DNA of 64,000 nucleotides, from the NCBI GenBank assembly GCA_944470555.2, contig OX104130.1:75087160-75151159 (forward strand), given 5' to 3'. Under the pieces are notes generated by a model. That model saw nothing but the letters and a program-made list of their open reading frames with translations. It ran no database searches and was not told the DNA's origin. Numbering within the stretch: the stretch's first letter is position 1; each line of letters starts with the position of its first letter. A program made the position numbers and the translations under genes. This document shows, one piece after another, positions 51,176-63,889 of this stretch. This stretch comes from Heterobilharzia americana. Taxonomy: Eukaryota > Platyhelminthes > Trematoda > Strigeidida > Schistosomatidae.

Positions 51176-51499
51176 TCATGAATATCTAGCGCTATCGAGG
51201 CATCCGCATAGTAGGGCATCTACCAACAGGATAGGTCGAGTAATTCGGATCTGTATATCGATGGGAAACTACAAGTATCATTGCAGTGACTGCACCTTGT
51301 AAATGATAAATATCTTCTTGTATAACATAACGAGTATTCAGAGATTGTTTAGTATTCCAGACTAGCTGTCAAATAAATTTATGTACATTCACCTATAGTC
51401 CACTTATGTACTGATGTATTAATTTATATCACTCTTTTATTAAGTGTCATGTCGATAGAAATATCTTCAATTTTCTTTACTGACTTATCTCTTTTTCAG

Positions 51500-51586
51500 A
51501 TGGCTGGTCTTATATTAGGTTTATTACTGTTAAGAAGTTTCTCAGTGAATGATTATCCAGAAATAAGTCTACATGAAAATGTCTAA
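51500..51586 (+). CDS. tetraspanin, last coding exon (end of TM4 and C-terminal tail)
   Basis: It follows 'tttttcag' and opens in phase 0. It completes TM4 (MAGLILGLLLL) and encodes a 17-residue cytoplasmic tail with YPEI, a Tyr-x-x-hydrophobic pattern like the AP-binding sorting signals of CD63-type tetraspanins. It ends at TAA (51584-51586). Together the three exons encode 147 C-terminal residues. The functional role of YPEI is inference; the frame, phase and stop are read directly. Confidence 0.85.
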   Translation: MAGLILGLLLLRSFSVNDYPEISLHENV

Positions 51587-52252
51587 TTTGTGAAGGTGAT
51601 ATAAATGTTAAACAAGCAGGTTTTATAAATTACACCTCAATATTCCTTTACTATTTTTTATTCACCATTGAAAATGTATAATTTCTTTTGGAAGATATCA
51701 ATCTTTTACAATACTGATAAACACCCTTTCCACTCTTTGCTATTTTGTTCTTCTAAATCATTTTCGTTTATGCTACAACACTGTATCCATTATAGATTTA
51801 CTCCCTTCTTTTTTTTTTCTCTCCATCATTATTCATCATTACTGACATTAGTTTGTTTGTATCTAATCTGAAAGAAGGCGGATAAAAGATGAACAGATCA
51901 ATATTTCTTGTATTTTTCATCTATTTATCATGTTATCAAATGAAACAGACTAATACCGTGTTAACGTATTACAGTCGTGCATATATATATATATATATAC
52001 ATAATTGATTATAATTTTTATTTCTATCGCTTCGTTGAATTTACTATGTACGACGAAGAAGAAACGAGAAGAGTCTTATCAATCTTCGTTTACTATTATT
52101 TAATTGTGATTGCAAGAGGAATGTGTTGTGTTATGTAAGGGGTGTAAAATTAACAGTTCAATGTTCCAATATAATTGAATATTGAACCAGTTCTTTTTGA
52201 AAATATTCTCCTTATCTTGATCAAGATATATGTATACGCCTAGTGTAATAAA
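51587..52252 (+). other. tetraspanin 3' untranslated region (probable extent)
   Basis: AT-rich sequence after the stop codon. It contains an (AT)n run near 51980-52000. The first clear AATAAA polyadenylation signal that I see is at 52247-52252. The true cleavage site is unknown. Confidence 0.5.
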
Positions 52253-53019
52253 CTTATTTATATATTCCCTTTTCTCATATTTTGACTGGTTGTTAACCAA
52301 TTTCTATATTATCTGTACTGTGGTTTAGAATTGCACATATGAATAATTATCTTTGTATATTTGTATGAAATTTGTTTTTTTTTTGTTTGCATACCTATAA
52401 TCTTTTCATTATCCACCACTTATTACAACATATAGACTTACAGTGTTTGTTTGTTTGTTTTCACTTCACCATGTTGTTTTATTCTATCCAATTCAATTTA
52501 TTCTGTAACCAGGTATTTTTTGTGTTGATTATTACCTTTAAAATACTTTGGGTTAAAGGGTATATTTATAATGGTTCATTTAAAAAAAATTCATAGAGCA
52601 TATAAGTCTAATCTTGGTTTCTTTCTAAAGTTCATCTTTCTTCTCAATTTCTTCATTTAAATGTTTAGAGGACAATTATAAGATCAGTTGAAAATTTCTG
52701 TTGAGGATATGCTATATACGCCTTTATATGAAAATATTTTGAAAATACTTCTTCCATTTGAAAATGCCTTACATCAATTTCGGCAAAGATGTTCAGTGAA
52801 GATTCAAGTGCATAGTGTTTTGGAACATATTTCACTTGTGCTTAACGTTAATAAAACTTTAAGTTGTGTGTATGTCTGTATGTGACTTCCTTGACTCGCA
52901 ATACGTAGTCTGTGGTTGTATAATATGTACTTTATGAGGAAATTGGTGAATAAAAAGCTGATAATTTGCAATATGGTTCAGTACTTTGTTGTAAAGAAAC
53001 AATCTGTTAAGAAAAAAAA
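52253..53019. other. intergenic AT-rich stretch
   Basis: No supported gene. Small open frames here show no motif and may be upstream PLE debris. Confidence 0.4.
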
Positions 53020-55025
53020 ATGGATTGTTGGTCTATTTCCCTTGGATCCAACTTTTCAGTTCCATATACATAAATCTTTCAACTGGATATTTATGCTAAG
53101 TTTGAAAATCCCTATGACCAGTTGAGTCTTCCTGTTCCTACATCTTCATATAGTCCAAGTTGGTTAAAGGCTAAATTAGTTGATATTACTCATCAGTTCC
53201 ATAGTTTAGAAACAAGAAAAAGAAGCAGTTTGAGTTCACAATACTTCGAATCATTGAAAAAATTATGGAACAGATCAGATATAATCATTCTGGAATCCGA
53301 TAAGGGACCAGGTATTTTTGTGATGTATAAATCTAACTATAAAAATAAAATTTTATCCATCTTCAGTGTTGAAAGCAAATTCATAGCCAATGTCCCATCA
53401 GAATATATTTAAAAGTTGGAAGTAAAAGCAACCGCTCCTTTAGTAAGGGTTTTGAATATAAATGCTATTAGCAAAGAGGAATATAATTCATTGAAACCTA
53501 TGAGATCCAAATTTTCAAATTTATATGAATTACCTAAGATTAATAAAGCTGAGATTCTTTTACACCCTATATTATATATGCGTCGTTCACCCACACATAA
53601 ATGGTTGGAAAAAAAGTGTTAGATCCAGTTCGAAACGAAAGATTTTTTCTAAATTGTTGACTGTCTTAGCAACATGAATATCAAAAACAAGATTATATAC
53701 TCTTTCGATATAAATTCTTTATTGACCAATGTACCGTTGTCCAAGACTATTAGCATTCTCTGTGACGACATATCTTCAAGAAACTTCCCATTTCCTATTA
53801 CTCCAACCTTTCTGAGGAAGCTATTATTCCTGTGTACCGACAAAGTTCGCTTCACATTTGAAAGTAAACGCTGTGGGTAGTCTCTTAGGACAATTACTAG
53901 CTGATGTTCGTGTGTCATATATCGAAAATCTGGCTAGTGATCTCATCGCCAAAGTTTCTTTATTTTTCTTTGCTGACGACATCGTGGTGAGTTGTGAGAG
54001 GCATAAGGATATGGCTTGTTTACTAAAAAGACTTCATACCGTACAAACTCACATCAACCTGACTTATGAGAAGGAGAATAATAATGATCTGTCGTTCCTG
54101 GATAAACTCCTGAGTCTACCAGAGGATTGTCAGTTTACAAAAAGCCTACATGGATGGAACAATACCTGAATTTTTACTTTTTATTCACTCCTATACAAGC
54201 AACATCTAGTAGAATGCCTGTTTAATTGGATCTATCATATCAGTACATCAGATATGATGGAAGAAGATATCAAATTACCGACCAAAGTACTTATCAAAAA
54301 TGGATATCCGTTGAAGTTCATAAACCCATCATAGAGATCAAGTAGCACCGAAGCCAACTTTATTTATAGTTTCTAAGAAAAGCGTCCATATCACTCTACC
54401 ATGTAGAGCAGAGTTGAACTGTATCATTTTGAGATGTAGGCTGACATCAGTCATTAGGAAAACATATTAAGCAGCTAATCTTATCGTTGAAGAAAAAACA
54501 ATATGCTTCACCAAAAATTTAAGCAATGCATCAATGATTACGTCACATTCCATTGTGTTTACCAATTTACACGTATGTGTGGTCACACATGCATTGGGAG
54601 GAGTATTTGAGCCATGATGTTTAAGGTGAGGAAACATGTACCTAAATGTCTTCAAAAATAGATGGAGTGTGAAACCGTGATAAACGCTGGTGGGAGACGA
54701 CCCTCTTCATCTACAGCTAAACACATCGTAGAAACAGGTTACAAAGTTAATGTTAAAACAGCTTTCAAAATTTTATATAGAAACAGTCAGTCAGGGACTT
54801 ATTCTGAGATTTGCAGAAGCCATAGTCATATACAAATTGAAACCACCTTTATGTGTGAAAAAAATTTGTTCTTACACACAGAACCTACATTGGTAAACTT
54901 TGGTTTCTTACCAAAATTAATATCAACTAGATCCCTACCTGCTTCTTCTCATTCTTTTTTACTTTTAATCCCCTATTATGTTAATTATTATATTTGTTCT
55001 CCCAATCTTCAATTTAATGTATATT
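53020..55025 (+). pseudogene. Penelope-like element, near-complete but decayed
   Basis: Plus-strand PLE blocks in order: SWLKAKLVDITHQF (53160), DIIILESDKGPGIFVMYKSN (53280, the PLE N-terminal 'aDKGn.vvvm' block), FSNLYELPKINKAE (53515, the 'lYglPKiHK' RT block), SFDINSLLTNVPLSKT (53704, the 'sfDv.sLfTnvP' catalytic block), GSLLGQLLADVRVSYIEN (53880), FFADDIVVSCERH (53970, the catalytic DD), LSFLDKLLSL (54092), and a C-terminal piece with AFKILYRN (54755). The GIY-YIG core is eroded. At least five frame changes separate the blocks. Confidence 0.8.
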
Positions 55026-55114
55026 GACTTGACAAGTGAGTATGAAGGGGATTAGACTGTTCCAAATGTATTGCACAAATACACCACACATTTCAAGTTG
55101 TTATTCATCTTAGA

Positions 55115-55320
55115 CCGACATCAGTTGGAGGAACACAGGAAACCTGGGAGCACTGGACAGCTGTTTCATCCTAGTATGGGACTTCTTAACAGTGTGCACC
55201 CACGAGCCCACCAGGGATCGAACCCGTGGCCAGCACGTCTCAAATCCTAAAAACTCCCTCAAAATTCAACATCACACATTGTTCAGATAAACGTCTTCAC
55301 CTAGTTAGGCTATCGAAATT
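55115..55320 (-). repeat. tRNA-headed repeat with hammerhead-like half, variant type
   Basis: Minus strand: a head with B box 'cgggttcgatccc' (near 55206-55218). Then follow gtgcacactgtt, aagtcccatactaggATGAAAC, and a cleavage-site strand agctgtccagtgc that can pair with gcacact. The CUGAUGAG box reads CUGUUAAG. It is related to the repeat at 5920-6080. Confidence 0.5.
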
Positions 55321-55713
55321 CATAAAAGAGACCAACTGTTTCAAATTTAAACTAGTGTGAATCAGATAGTAAGACGGCTGGTTTCTAGTATAAGAACAGT
55401 ATTAATTAGCTGATGATATACGTTAACACGTAAGTTTATTTAATAATAAAACTTAACTGTTTCAGGGTATTTTATCACTTTTATTGTATTTAGGTCATTA
55501 AACACTCTAATCTGATTTTTTCCATAATTAATTTATAGTCTACTGCCTGTCAGAGTAGAATTAGTCTGAAAGAAGGATAAATGTATTCAAGCTAATTTAT
55601 AGTACGTGCCCATTAACTCCTTGAAGATTGATATGTGCCATGTAATAAAATGTAGATTACTTTTTTCAAGCTAATAAGATAATAGAAGTCAGAGGTTAGA
55701 GATTTTTGATACC
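55321..55713. other. intergenic stretch, nothing recognised
   Basis: No supported feature. Confidence 0.4.
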
Positions 55714-55726
55714 ATGACTAAAGACC
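55714..55726. repeat. target-site duplication of RTE copy C, left
   Basis: 'atgactaaagacc', identical to 59000-59012, brackets the element exactly. Confidence 0.92.
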
Positions 55727-55949
55727 AACCTCGCCTGGTTAACTAGTTTACTAGTTACTAGCCGGTCCTAAGCCCGGGTAAACAGGGAAGGTTGGGCATA
55801 GGGCTAGCAATCCTACCCCGTAAAACAAATCTAACCGCTAAAGAAACTTCAAAGCACAAACAAAATATAAAAAACAATAACAAACTTATTCCCCGCTGGA
55901 ATCGGAGAGGCGAAATGACGCCAGTTGGTGGAAGCCTTCGGGAAGCCAA

Positions 55950-56780
55950 ATGGCCGATGTGTCTCCTCAACTCTCGATGAAAGCGAAAGTAAACGTGGGG
56001 ACATGGAATGTCCGCACCATGTTTGAACCCATTAAGGCAGCCCAGATTGCAAAGGAGATGAGAAGGTATAACATCGAAGTGCTTGGGATTTGCGAAAGCA
56101 GATGGAATGGGAGTGGACTCTCCAAACTGTCAACTGGAGAATCAATAACCTACTCCCGTCACCCAGACGACAACCACGAGCACACTGAGTTATGGAGTGG
56201 CTATCATGATGTCCCCCTTCCAAGAACATCGAAGGCTCTCATGCAGTGGGAACCAATCTCCTCCAGGATCATGACAGCAAGATTCAACTCAAAAGGAAGA
56301 AAGGTCACAATCATACAATGTTATGCACCTACAAATAATGCAGAGCAAGAGAAAAAGGAGGAATTCTACAGACAACTTCAATCAACACTGGACAAGACGT
56401 CAGTTGGCGATATCAAAATTCTGATGGGCGACATGAATGCCAAACTGGGAGGGGACAACACAGGAAGAGAACTAACCATGGGTCGAAAGGCGCTAGGTGA
56501 AATGAATGAGAATGGAGAATTGTTTGCAGAATTCTATGCATTCAACGATTTGGTGATTGGAGGCAGTGTGTTCAGGCACAAAGATATCCACAAAGCGACA
56601 TGGATTTCACCAGATGGACACACTAAAAATCAAATCGACTTTATCTCAATCTCAAGAAAATGGAGACGCAGTCTACTTAACACAAGGTCAAGAAGAGGAG
56701 CAGATGTAGGTTCAGACCACTCACCATCTGGTGCAAGGAACCTTCCAAATCAAGTTAAAAGCCTTCAAGGAAGCTGGTGA
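55950..56780 (+). CDS. RTE apurinic-like endonuclease, intact frame
   Basis: A 276-residue protein of the exonuclease/endonuclease/phosphatase fold, which nicks target DNA for target-primed reverse transcription. The expected catalytic residues are visible: N20 (GTWNVRTM), E49 (GICESRW), D161 and N163 (GDMNAKLGG), D230 (NQIDFISI), and D256-H257 (GSDH). A start at M1 (55950) gives the whole domain; M10 would also do. After GSDH the frame runs out into a short unconserved tail and stops at 56778-56780. The linker/RT reading continues in the +1 frame from 56710. It belongs to a mobile element and is not a host gene. Confidence 0.85.
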   Translation: MADVSPQLSMKAKVNVGTWNVRTMFEPIKAAQIAKEMRRYNIEVLGICESRWNGSGLSKLSTGESITYSRHPDDNHEHTELWSGYHDVPLPRTSKALMQWEPISSRIMTARFNSKGRKVTIIQCYAPTNNAEQEKKEEFYRQLQSTLDKTSVGDIKILMGDMNAKLGGDNTGRELTMGRKALGEMNENGELFAEFYAFNDLVIGGSVFRHKDIHKATWISPDGHTKNQIDFISISRKWRRSLLNTRSRRGADVGSDHSPSGARNLPNQVKSLQGSW

Positions 56781-57579
56781 TAGACCTCAATTCAAGTACA
56801 ACACTCGGAAACTGAAGGATGAAACTACAAAGGAGATCTTCACGGCAGCCATCAAGACAAGATGGGAGACATCGAGGAACATCCCTGAAGAAACCTGTGT
56901 GGAAGAACACTGGAAGTCTTTGAAAGAGGTGTGGAAAGAAACCTGCACAACAGTATTAGGAAGGAAGAAGAAAGAAGATAAGGAATGGATCTCGACGGAT
57001 ACCTGGAAGCTGATAGAGGAGAGGAGGATGGTGAAGCAGAAGATAAACCAGTGCAAGGATGCTCAACGACAAGAGGAACTGAGCACAATGTATAAAACAC
57101 TGGACAAAGAAGTGAAGAAGGGTGGGTGGAAAGACAGAAGACACTTTTACGAAACACTGGCAAGTGAAGCAGAACAGGCTGCAGGTAAGAGAGACCTGAC
57201 GACATTGTATCAAACAACCAGCTTGCTAACAGGGAAGAGATCAACACAGATGAAACCAATAAAAGATGAAGAAGGAAATTTAATTACAAAAGAAGAGAAA
57301 CAGAGGAAACGATGGGCCGACCACTTCAAGAAGCTCTTGAATCGACCACCACCTGCACTTCGTCCAGAAATACCACCTGCAGCCGCTGAATTACAAGTGG
57401 ACATAAATCCTCAAACGAAAATGGAAGTCCTGAACGCCATAAAGCTACTGAAATGCGAGAAAGCAGCAGGACCAGACGGGATACCGCCAGAAGCACTGAG
57501 AACAGATGCAGAGACAACAGCGGCCATGCTCACACCACTATTGCAGAAGGTGTGGAAGGAAGAGAAGGTACCTGGCTAG
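56710..57579 (+). pseudogene. RTE linker and RT N-terminus (copy C)
   Basis: This frame opens after a TAG at 56707-56709, inside the endonuclease ORF. It reads HHLVQGTFQIKLKAFKEAGD and on through the basic linker, the charged helix region, KRWADHFKKLLN and IKLLKCEKAAGPDGIPPEAL. It stops at 57577-57579, where KVPDDWKKG is interrupted by extra bases. It has no ATG before the conserved start, so translation would need a +1 shift or another initiation mode. Confidence 0.8.
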
Positions 57580-58979
57580 TGATTGGAAGAAGGGTTACCT
57601 TGTCAAACTGCCGAAGAAGGGAGACCTGAGTGCTTGCAAGAACTGGCGCGGAATCACTCTCCTGTCCACCCAAAGCAAGCAAAATATTAAGCCGCATCAT
57701 CCTGGAGAGGCTTAAAGATGCACTGGATTCAAAACTACGACCGGAACAGGCAGGCTTCAGGAAGTACAAATCATGTGCAGACCAAATTGCAACGCTTCGT
57801 ATCATCATAGAACAGAGCATAGAATGGCAATCAGCTCTCTACCTCAACTTCATCGACTTTGAGAAGGCCTTTGACAGCGTCGACCGAGAAGTAATTTGGA
57901 AACTGCTTCAATACTACGGAGTACCGCAAACCTTTATCCGCCTCATTCAACAACTATATGAAGATGCTACATGCCAAGTAATTCACAATGGGAAGCTCAC
58001 TGATGCCTTTGAAGTGAAGTGAAGACACGAGTGAAACAAGACTGCCGCCTACTATCCCCCATGATATTCCTGATTGTGGTGGACTGACTGGATCATGCAG
58101 CAAACAGTAGGCAGCGAGAAGAGGGGGATACACTGGACGGCGGAAAAGAAACTAGAAGACTTGGATTTCGCCGATGACTTGTGCCTAATGTCACATAAAC
58201 TTGAAGATCTGCAGGCAAAAACTAACAAGTTGATAGAAGAGGCAGCTAAGACGGGACTTCAGGTGAATATAGAGAAGACAGAAGTGATGAAGATACCGCA
58301 CCACCACCATCAACAACAACAACAAACCCCAATCACCGTCAACGGGAGAAACTTGAAGGAAGTAACCTCCTTCACTCATCTAGGAAGCACTGTTTCAACT
58401 ACAGGCGACACAGGCACAGACGAGGACGTGAAAGTCAGAATCGGAAAAGCAAGACAGGCGTTCATTAGCCTGAAACCAGTGTGGAGATCTTCTGCACTCA
58501 GCATGTGGAACAAGATCCGGATTTTCAACACCAATCTCAGTCAAGTCAGTGCTTTTGTATGGCTCATAGACTTGGCGCGTCACGAAAGGTATTTCCAATA
58601 AACTACAGATATTCATCAACAACTGCTTACGCTCGCTGCTGAAGATCAGATGGCCAGAAAGAATAAGCAACAAGGAGCTCTGGGAACGAACCAACCAAGA
58701 ACCTATCACGCAACAAATATGCAGGAGGAAGTGGAGATGGATTGGGCATGCACTGAGAAGGCCGACTGAGGACATCACGCGTCAGGCCCTCGAGTGGAAC
58801 CCCGATGGGAAGCGACGAGTTGGGTGTCCCAGCTGAGGGTGACATGGAGGAGGTCGTGCGAGGAGGAAATGCGAGCTTGTGGGCTGTCGTGGGACCAGGT
58901 TCAAAAGATCTCAGAGAACAGAGGTCACTGGAGACGTGCTAGTGAAGCCCTATGTTCCACTAGGAACCCAAGGGACTAA
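57580..58979 (+). pseudogene. RTE RT palm and C-terminal region, broken (copy C)
   Basis: 57630-58022 carries SKILSRIILERLKDALDSK, then NFIDFEKAFDSVDREVIWKL (with the first catalytic Asp) up to AFEVK and a TGA. 58074-58601 carries LEDLDFADDLCLM, EKTEVMKIP, HHHHQQQQQ and KPVWRSSALSM. The QGCLLSP motif between them is out of frame (two extra bases near 58020). The remaining 3' part contains the WRWIGHALRRPTEDITRQ-type block in another frame. Confidence 0.8.
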
Positions 58980-58999
58980 TAATAATAATAATAATAATA

Positions 59000-59012
59000 A
59001 TGACTAAAGACC
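59000..59012. repeat. target-site duplication of RTE copy C, right
   Basis: 'atgactaaagacc', identical to 55714-55726. Confidence 0.92.
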
Positions 59013-59372
59013 GATTACAAGTGTATAGTTTTATACTACTTTTGATCTCGTTAAAAATTTGAATATTTTCATGAAGTTTCATTTATTTACTCACTGTTCT
59101 TTCATACATCTTTTCAAAATCTACTGTAATATCACTTTTTCTGTTCATTTAGGTTTCACATGCTGTCGTAAAGTGTAGCGAGTTAAAATGATGAATTTCT
59201 GTGTCAAATTGTATACTGACTTGTTTGTCTGATCGATAATTATTACAAGGATCAACTTTATTCATTATATGCTACAAATGAATCATTATTTAATTAATTA
59301 ATTTACTGCTTGTAAAAAGTTATCATCAATATATAAATTAAGGAGTTTGAGATTTTTCGCTTTTCATAGTAT
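59013..59372. other. intergenic stretch, nothing recognised
   Basis: No supported feature. Confidence 0.4.
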
Positions 59373-61135
<1,763 letters not shown>

Positions 61136-61389
61136 TCACAGTAGCTAATTTCTAATCAGTGAGTCGTAGCGGAAACCGAAAATGTACTTAAGATTTTAGA
61201 CGTATAAGCTTCTTTTCAAGAATCAAGTTGTTAGTTATCGCCTCAAAAGAACAGATCGCTTGCCTTACACGGATTTAAGTGATTTTATCAATCTATTACG
61301 AAACTATTGATATGATGTTCAACTTCCACATTCTTATAAATATAGTATAATTGCTTGTATTATACCTTCATTGATTCAACAGAATTCAT
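61136..61389. other. intergenic stretch, nothing recognised
   Basis: No supported feature. Confidence 0.4.
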
Positions 61390-61812
61390 CATTATTATTT
61401 TTTTTCTCTTAGGTTCCTAGTGGAACATAGCACTTCAGTAGCACCTCTCTATTCCACTCTGTTCTCTGCAATCTTTTGAACCTGGCTTCACGGCAGCCCA
61501 GAAGCCCTCAATTCTTCCTGACAAGATCTCCTCCATGTCACCCTCACCTCGGACGCCCAACCCGTCGTTTTCCGTCTGGGTTCCATTCGACAACATGGCC
61601 TGGCGCGTGATGTCCCCAGTCGGCCTTCTTAGAGCATGTTCGATCCAATCCATCTCCACTTTCTTCTGCATTTTTATTGGGTGATAGGTTCTTGGCTGGT
61701 TTGTTGCCAGCCAGAGTGAGTTCCTTGTTGCTTATTCTTATTATTCTGGTCATCCGGTCTTAAGTGTGGAGCACAGGCAGTTGTTGATGAATGTCTGTAG
61801 TTTGTCAGAAAT
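61390..61812 (-). mobile_element. RTE LINE, 3'-end fragment
   Basis: Minus-strand 3' end ('cttaggttcctagtggaaca' at the low end). The inner sequence matches the C-terminal region of the main RTE. It retains the unexpanded seed 'ggctggtttgttgccagccagag' (61694-61717). It is truncated near 61812. Confidence 0.75.
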
Positions 61813-61924
61813 GCGACTGGACCGAATCGATAGGTCTGTATTGGCATACAGGCTGATATACGTTACAATCAACTATGGTATAATACAAGGAATTATACTA
61901 AAACTTTACCCGACGCACAGGAAG

Positions 61925-62120
61925 TGGCTATCGTTGCTCAGTGGTGTAGGGGATAACGCTATGGCATTTGAAGCGATTGCTTTCGAGTCTGACTCCCGGT
62001 GGAAACAACAGTACTCACTGGGAAGCAGGTACATGCAGCCGACGACTCCCAAATCGGACGAAATGCGCATTCTGGATTCGACTGATAGCCATTATCTGTC
62101 TTTATTATTCTTATAAATAT
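61925..62120 (+). repeat. Sm-alpha-like SINE
   Basis: A tRNA-like head with A box 'tgctcagtggtgtagggg' (near 61935) and B box 'ctttcgagtctg' (near 61980). The hammerhead half has GAAA intact and palindromic helix III (atgcgcat), then tctggattcgactg. The CUGAUGAG box reads CCGACGAC. Inactive. Confidence 0.65.
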
Positions 62121-62439
62121 TTTGTGAATTTTAAGTCTCTCGATCTCTTGGGTTCGCTTAATTGAAGATTACATAGCCTGCCCACATATCATTTGCAGTC
62201 CAACTAATCAAAATTATTATCTTATAGAAAATTGTATCTATGATGACTATCATTGTTGACATATAAGACATCCTTATTTTCGGTGTTTAGTTGAATCGCT
62301 TATAATAATAATTGTAGTGGACACTTGTTTAACTTTTGGAGTGGTATACAACATCGTTTTCCATTTGCTTTATCAGATAAATGCGCCATCAGAAAAAACA
62401 CACCTGGAAATTATTAATAGCACTTTTACAGTTGTGATA

Positions 62440-62650
62440 ATAACTGTCAGTGGAATCTAGGTCCAGCGTTTCTTCCTACTTGTGATTCGTCAGTTGAATA
62501 TACCTACTTCTAAATGGGTTATGTTGTTCTCTTCCAGAGTCGAACCAGAATTCAACTGCTTCAAACGCCACAGCATCATCCATTAGGCCATCGAGTCATG
62601 GTAGCCACTTTTTGTGCGACAAGTATAATTTTCATGTTGTTGCTTGTATT
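62440..62650 (-). repeat. Sm-alpha-like SINE
   Basis: The minus-strand head starts near 62630 (A box tggcctaatggatgatgc, B box tggttcgactct). It is followed by a hammerhead half with CTGACGAA (mutated) and GAAAC intact, ending near 62445. The hydrophobic plus-strand frame across it (near 62600) is a by-product of the repeat. Confidence 0.65.
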
Positions 62651-63139
62651 GGTTGTGTTATTGAAACATGCTTCAGGTAGGTTTATTATTAAACAAAGAG
62701 AAAAATATGCTTCTTCCAGTGTAGGATTGATATATTTAATTCATGATGTGTTTCTGTTTACCTTAGACACATTTATATCGATATACAAAATCATACATAT
62801 TGGCGATGACCAACGACTAAAGGCTAAATCCAAATGGCACGAAATTAGGAGGTAACTACTTTACTCACTAAATCTTTTCTGTCATTCTGAGATACAGTTA
62901 CTTAACCGTGGTCTATCTGAAGCGGGAAGAAAAGTAAGTTAGGAATTCAGAATGTTTTGTCTTAGTATCAACGTTCAAAAGAACGATACATTTATCTACA
63001 CATCAACACTAATATGAAAGGTAATAAAATCTACTCAGGAATTAGGAATAGAAGACTACCACCGTTGAACAATTCGATACAATAAAATGATGGAGAATTA
63101 CAAATATATCAATTAATGCTGGTAACTACTACCTTTCGT
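62651..63139. other. intergenic stretch, nothing recognised
   Basis: No supported feature. Confidence 0.4.
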
Positions 63140-63300
63140 ACAAGAGGCGGCTATCGCTCCTCTGTGACGTTAGGTAACGAGGTTCGAGTCTCAGTGGGAA
63201 CAACATCACTACGTACTGCGGTTCAGGTGCATCCAGCTGACAAGTCTCAAATAGGATGAAACATACTTCCTAGATTCTTCTGCTAGCTATAACCGACTAA
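63140..63300 (+). repeat. Sm-alpha-like SINE
   Basis: B box 'gaggttcgagtctc' (63179-63192), then a hammerhead half: catccagCTGACAAG, caaatagg, ATGAAAC, cttcctagattc. The core box is mutated in two positions. Confidence 0.65.
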
Positions 63301-63889
63301 ATTACTATAAAACTATCAGAGTTTAGTAAAATCATGTTTTTTAAAAACTCCGATTTGCTCACTGTCAAACGCACTTAGTTTTCATTGGATTTTTAGTCAG
63401 CTGCATCTACAAACAAAGTTTATTCAGTGTGAAAGATTAGCTGCAAAAATGTTTGTTGCACACATTTAAGAGGGTGAAGTTTCTCTTTTTTTATAAAAAT
63501 TGACAAGTGATGAATCAATCCCAATAAAATTGGAAATCATCGTCAGTCGCAGATAGATAACGATAGGATGTATCAACTAGAAACATCAAATGTTTTGCTT
63601 AATTAAGTTAACGGTTAGATGGTTAGCTATCTAATGCTGTCAAGATCCTTAGTTTGTTATCTAAATCTTTGTTGTGTAAGCTATTTTGGAAATCATTAGA
63701 TCGAGTAGGCATTATTAATGTTTACATTTGATACAATTAAAATCGAATTACAAGATATCTCCAGTTCATTTTTGCACTTTGTAAATCTTGAGAAGGAACT
63801 GGTTATGTCTATGATTACTTTCTTGATTTCTGAGTAACTTTTGTTTTACTTTAATTCAAATGTTTTTATAATGGGTGAGGATCAAAGTC
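63301..63889. other. intergenic stretch, nothing recognised
   Basis: No supported feature. Confidence 0.4.

Larger units (their letters stand above)
35662..51499 (+). other. tetraspanin intron (about 15.8 kb)
   Basis: It begins gtaagt and ends tttttcag. It contains RTE copy B and several truncated RTEs, a PLE fragment, Sm-alpha-like repeats and two tRNA-Thr-like sequences. Confidence 0.8.
55727..58999 (+). mobile_element. RTE LINE copy C, full length with target-site duplications
   Basis: A 3.27-kb plus-strand element running from 'aacctcgcctggtt' to an (AAT)n tail, with a perfect 13-bp target-site duplication. Order: 5' leader (55727-55949), intact endonuclease frame (55950-56780), linker plus RT N-terminus (56710-57579), RT fingers/palm (57630-58022), FADD and C-terminal parts (58074-58601 and beyond). 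The first two frames overlap by 71 nt. It is the only copy with the endonuclease GDMNA and SDH motifs intact. The RT is broken at 57580, at about 57675 and at about 58020. Confidence 0.95.

Noticed and set aside
62514..62855. 113-codon frame with a hydrophobic, membrane-like stretch
   Set aside because: The hydrophobic part falls on the minus-strand tRNA head of a Sm-alpha-like repeat and recurs in broken form near 2410, so it is a repeat artefact.
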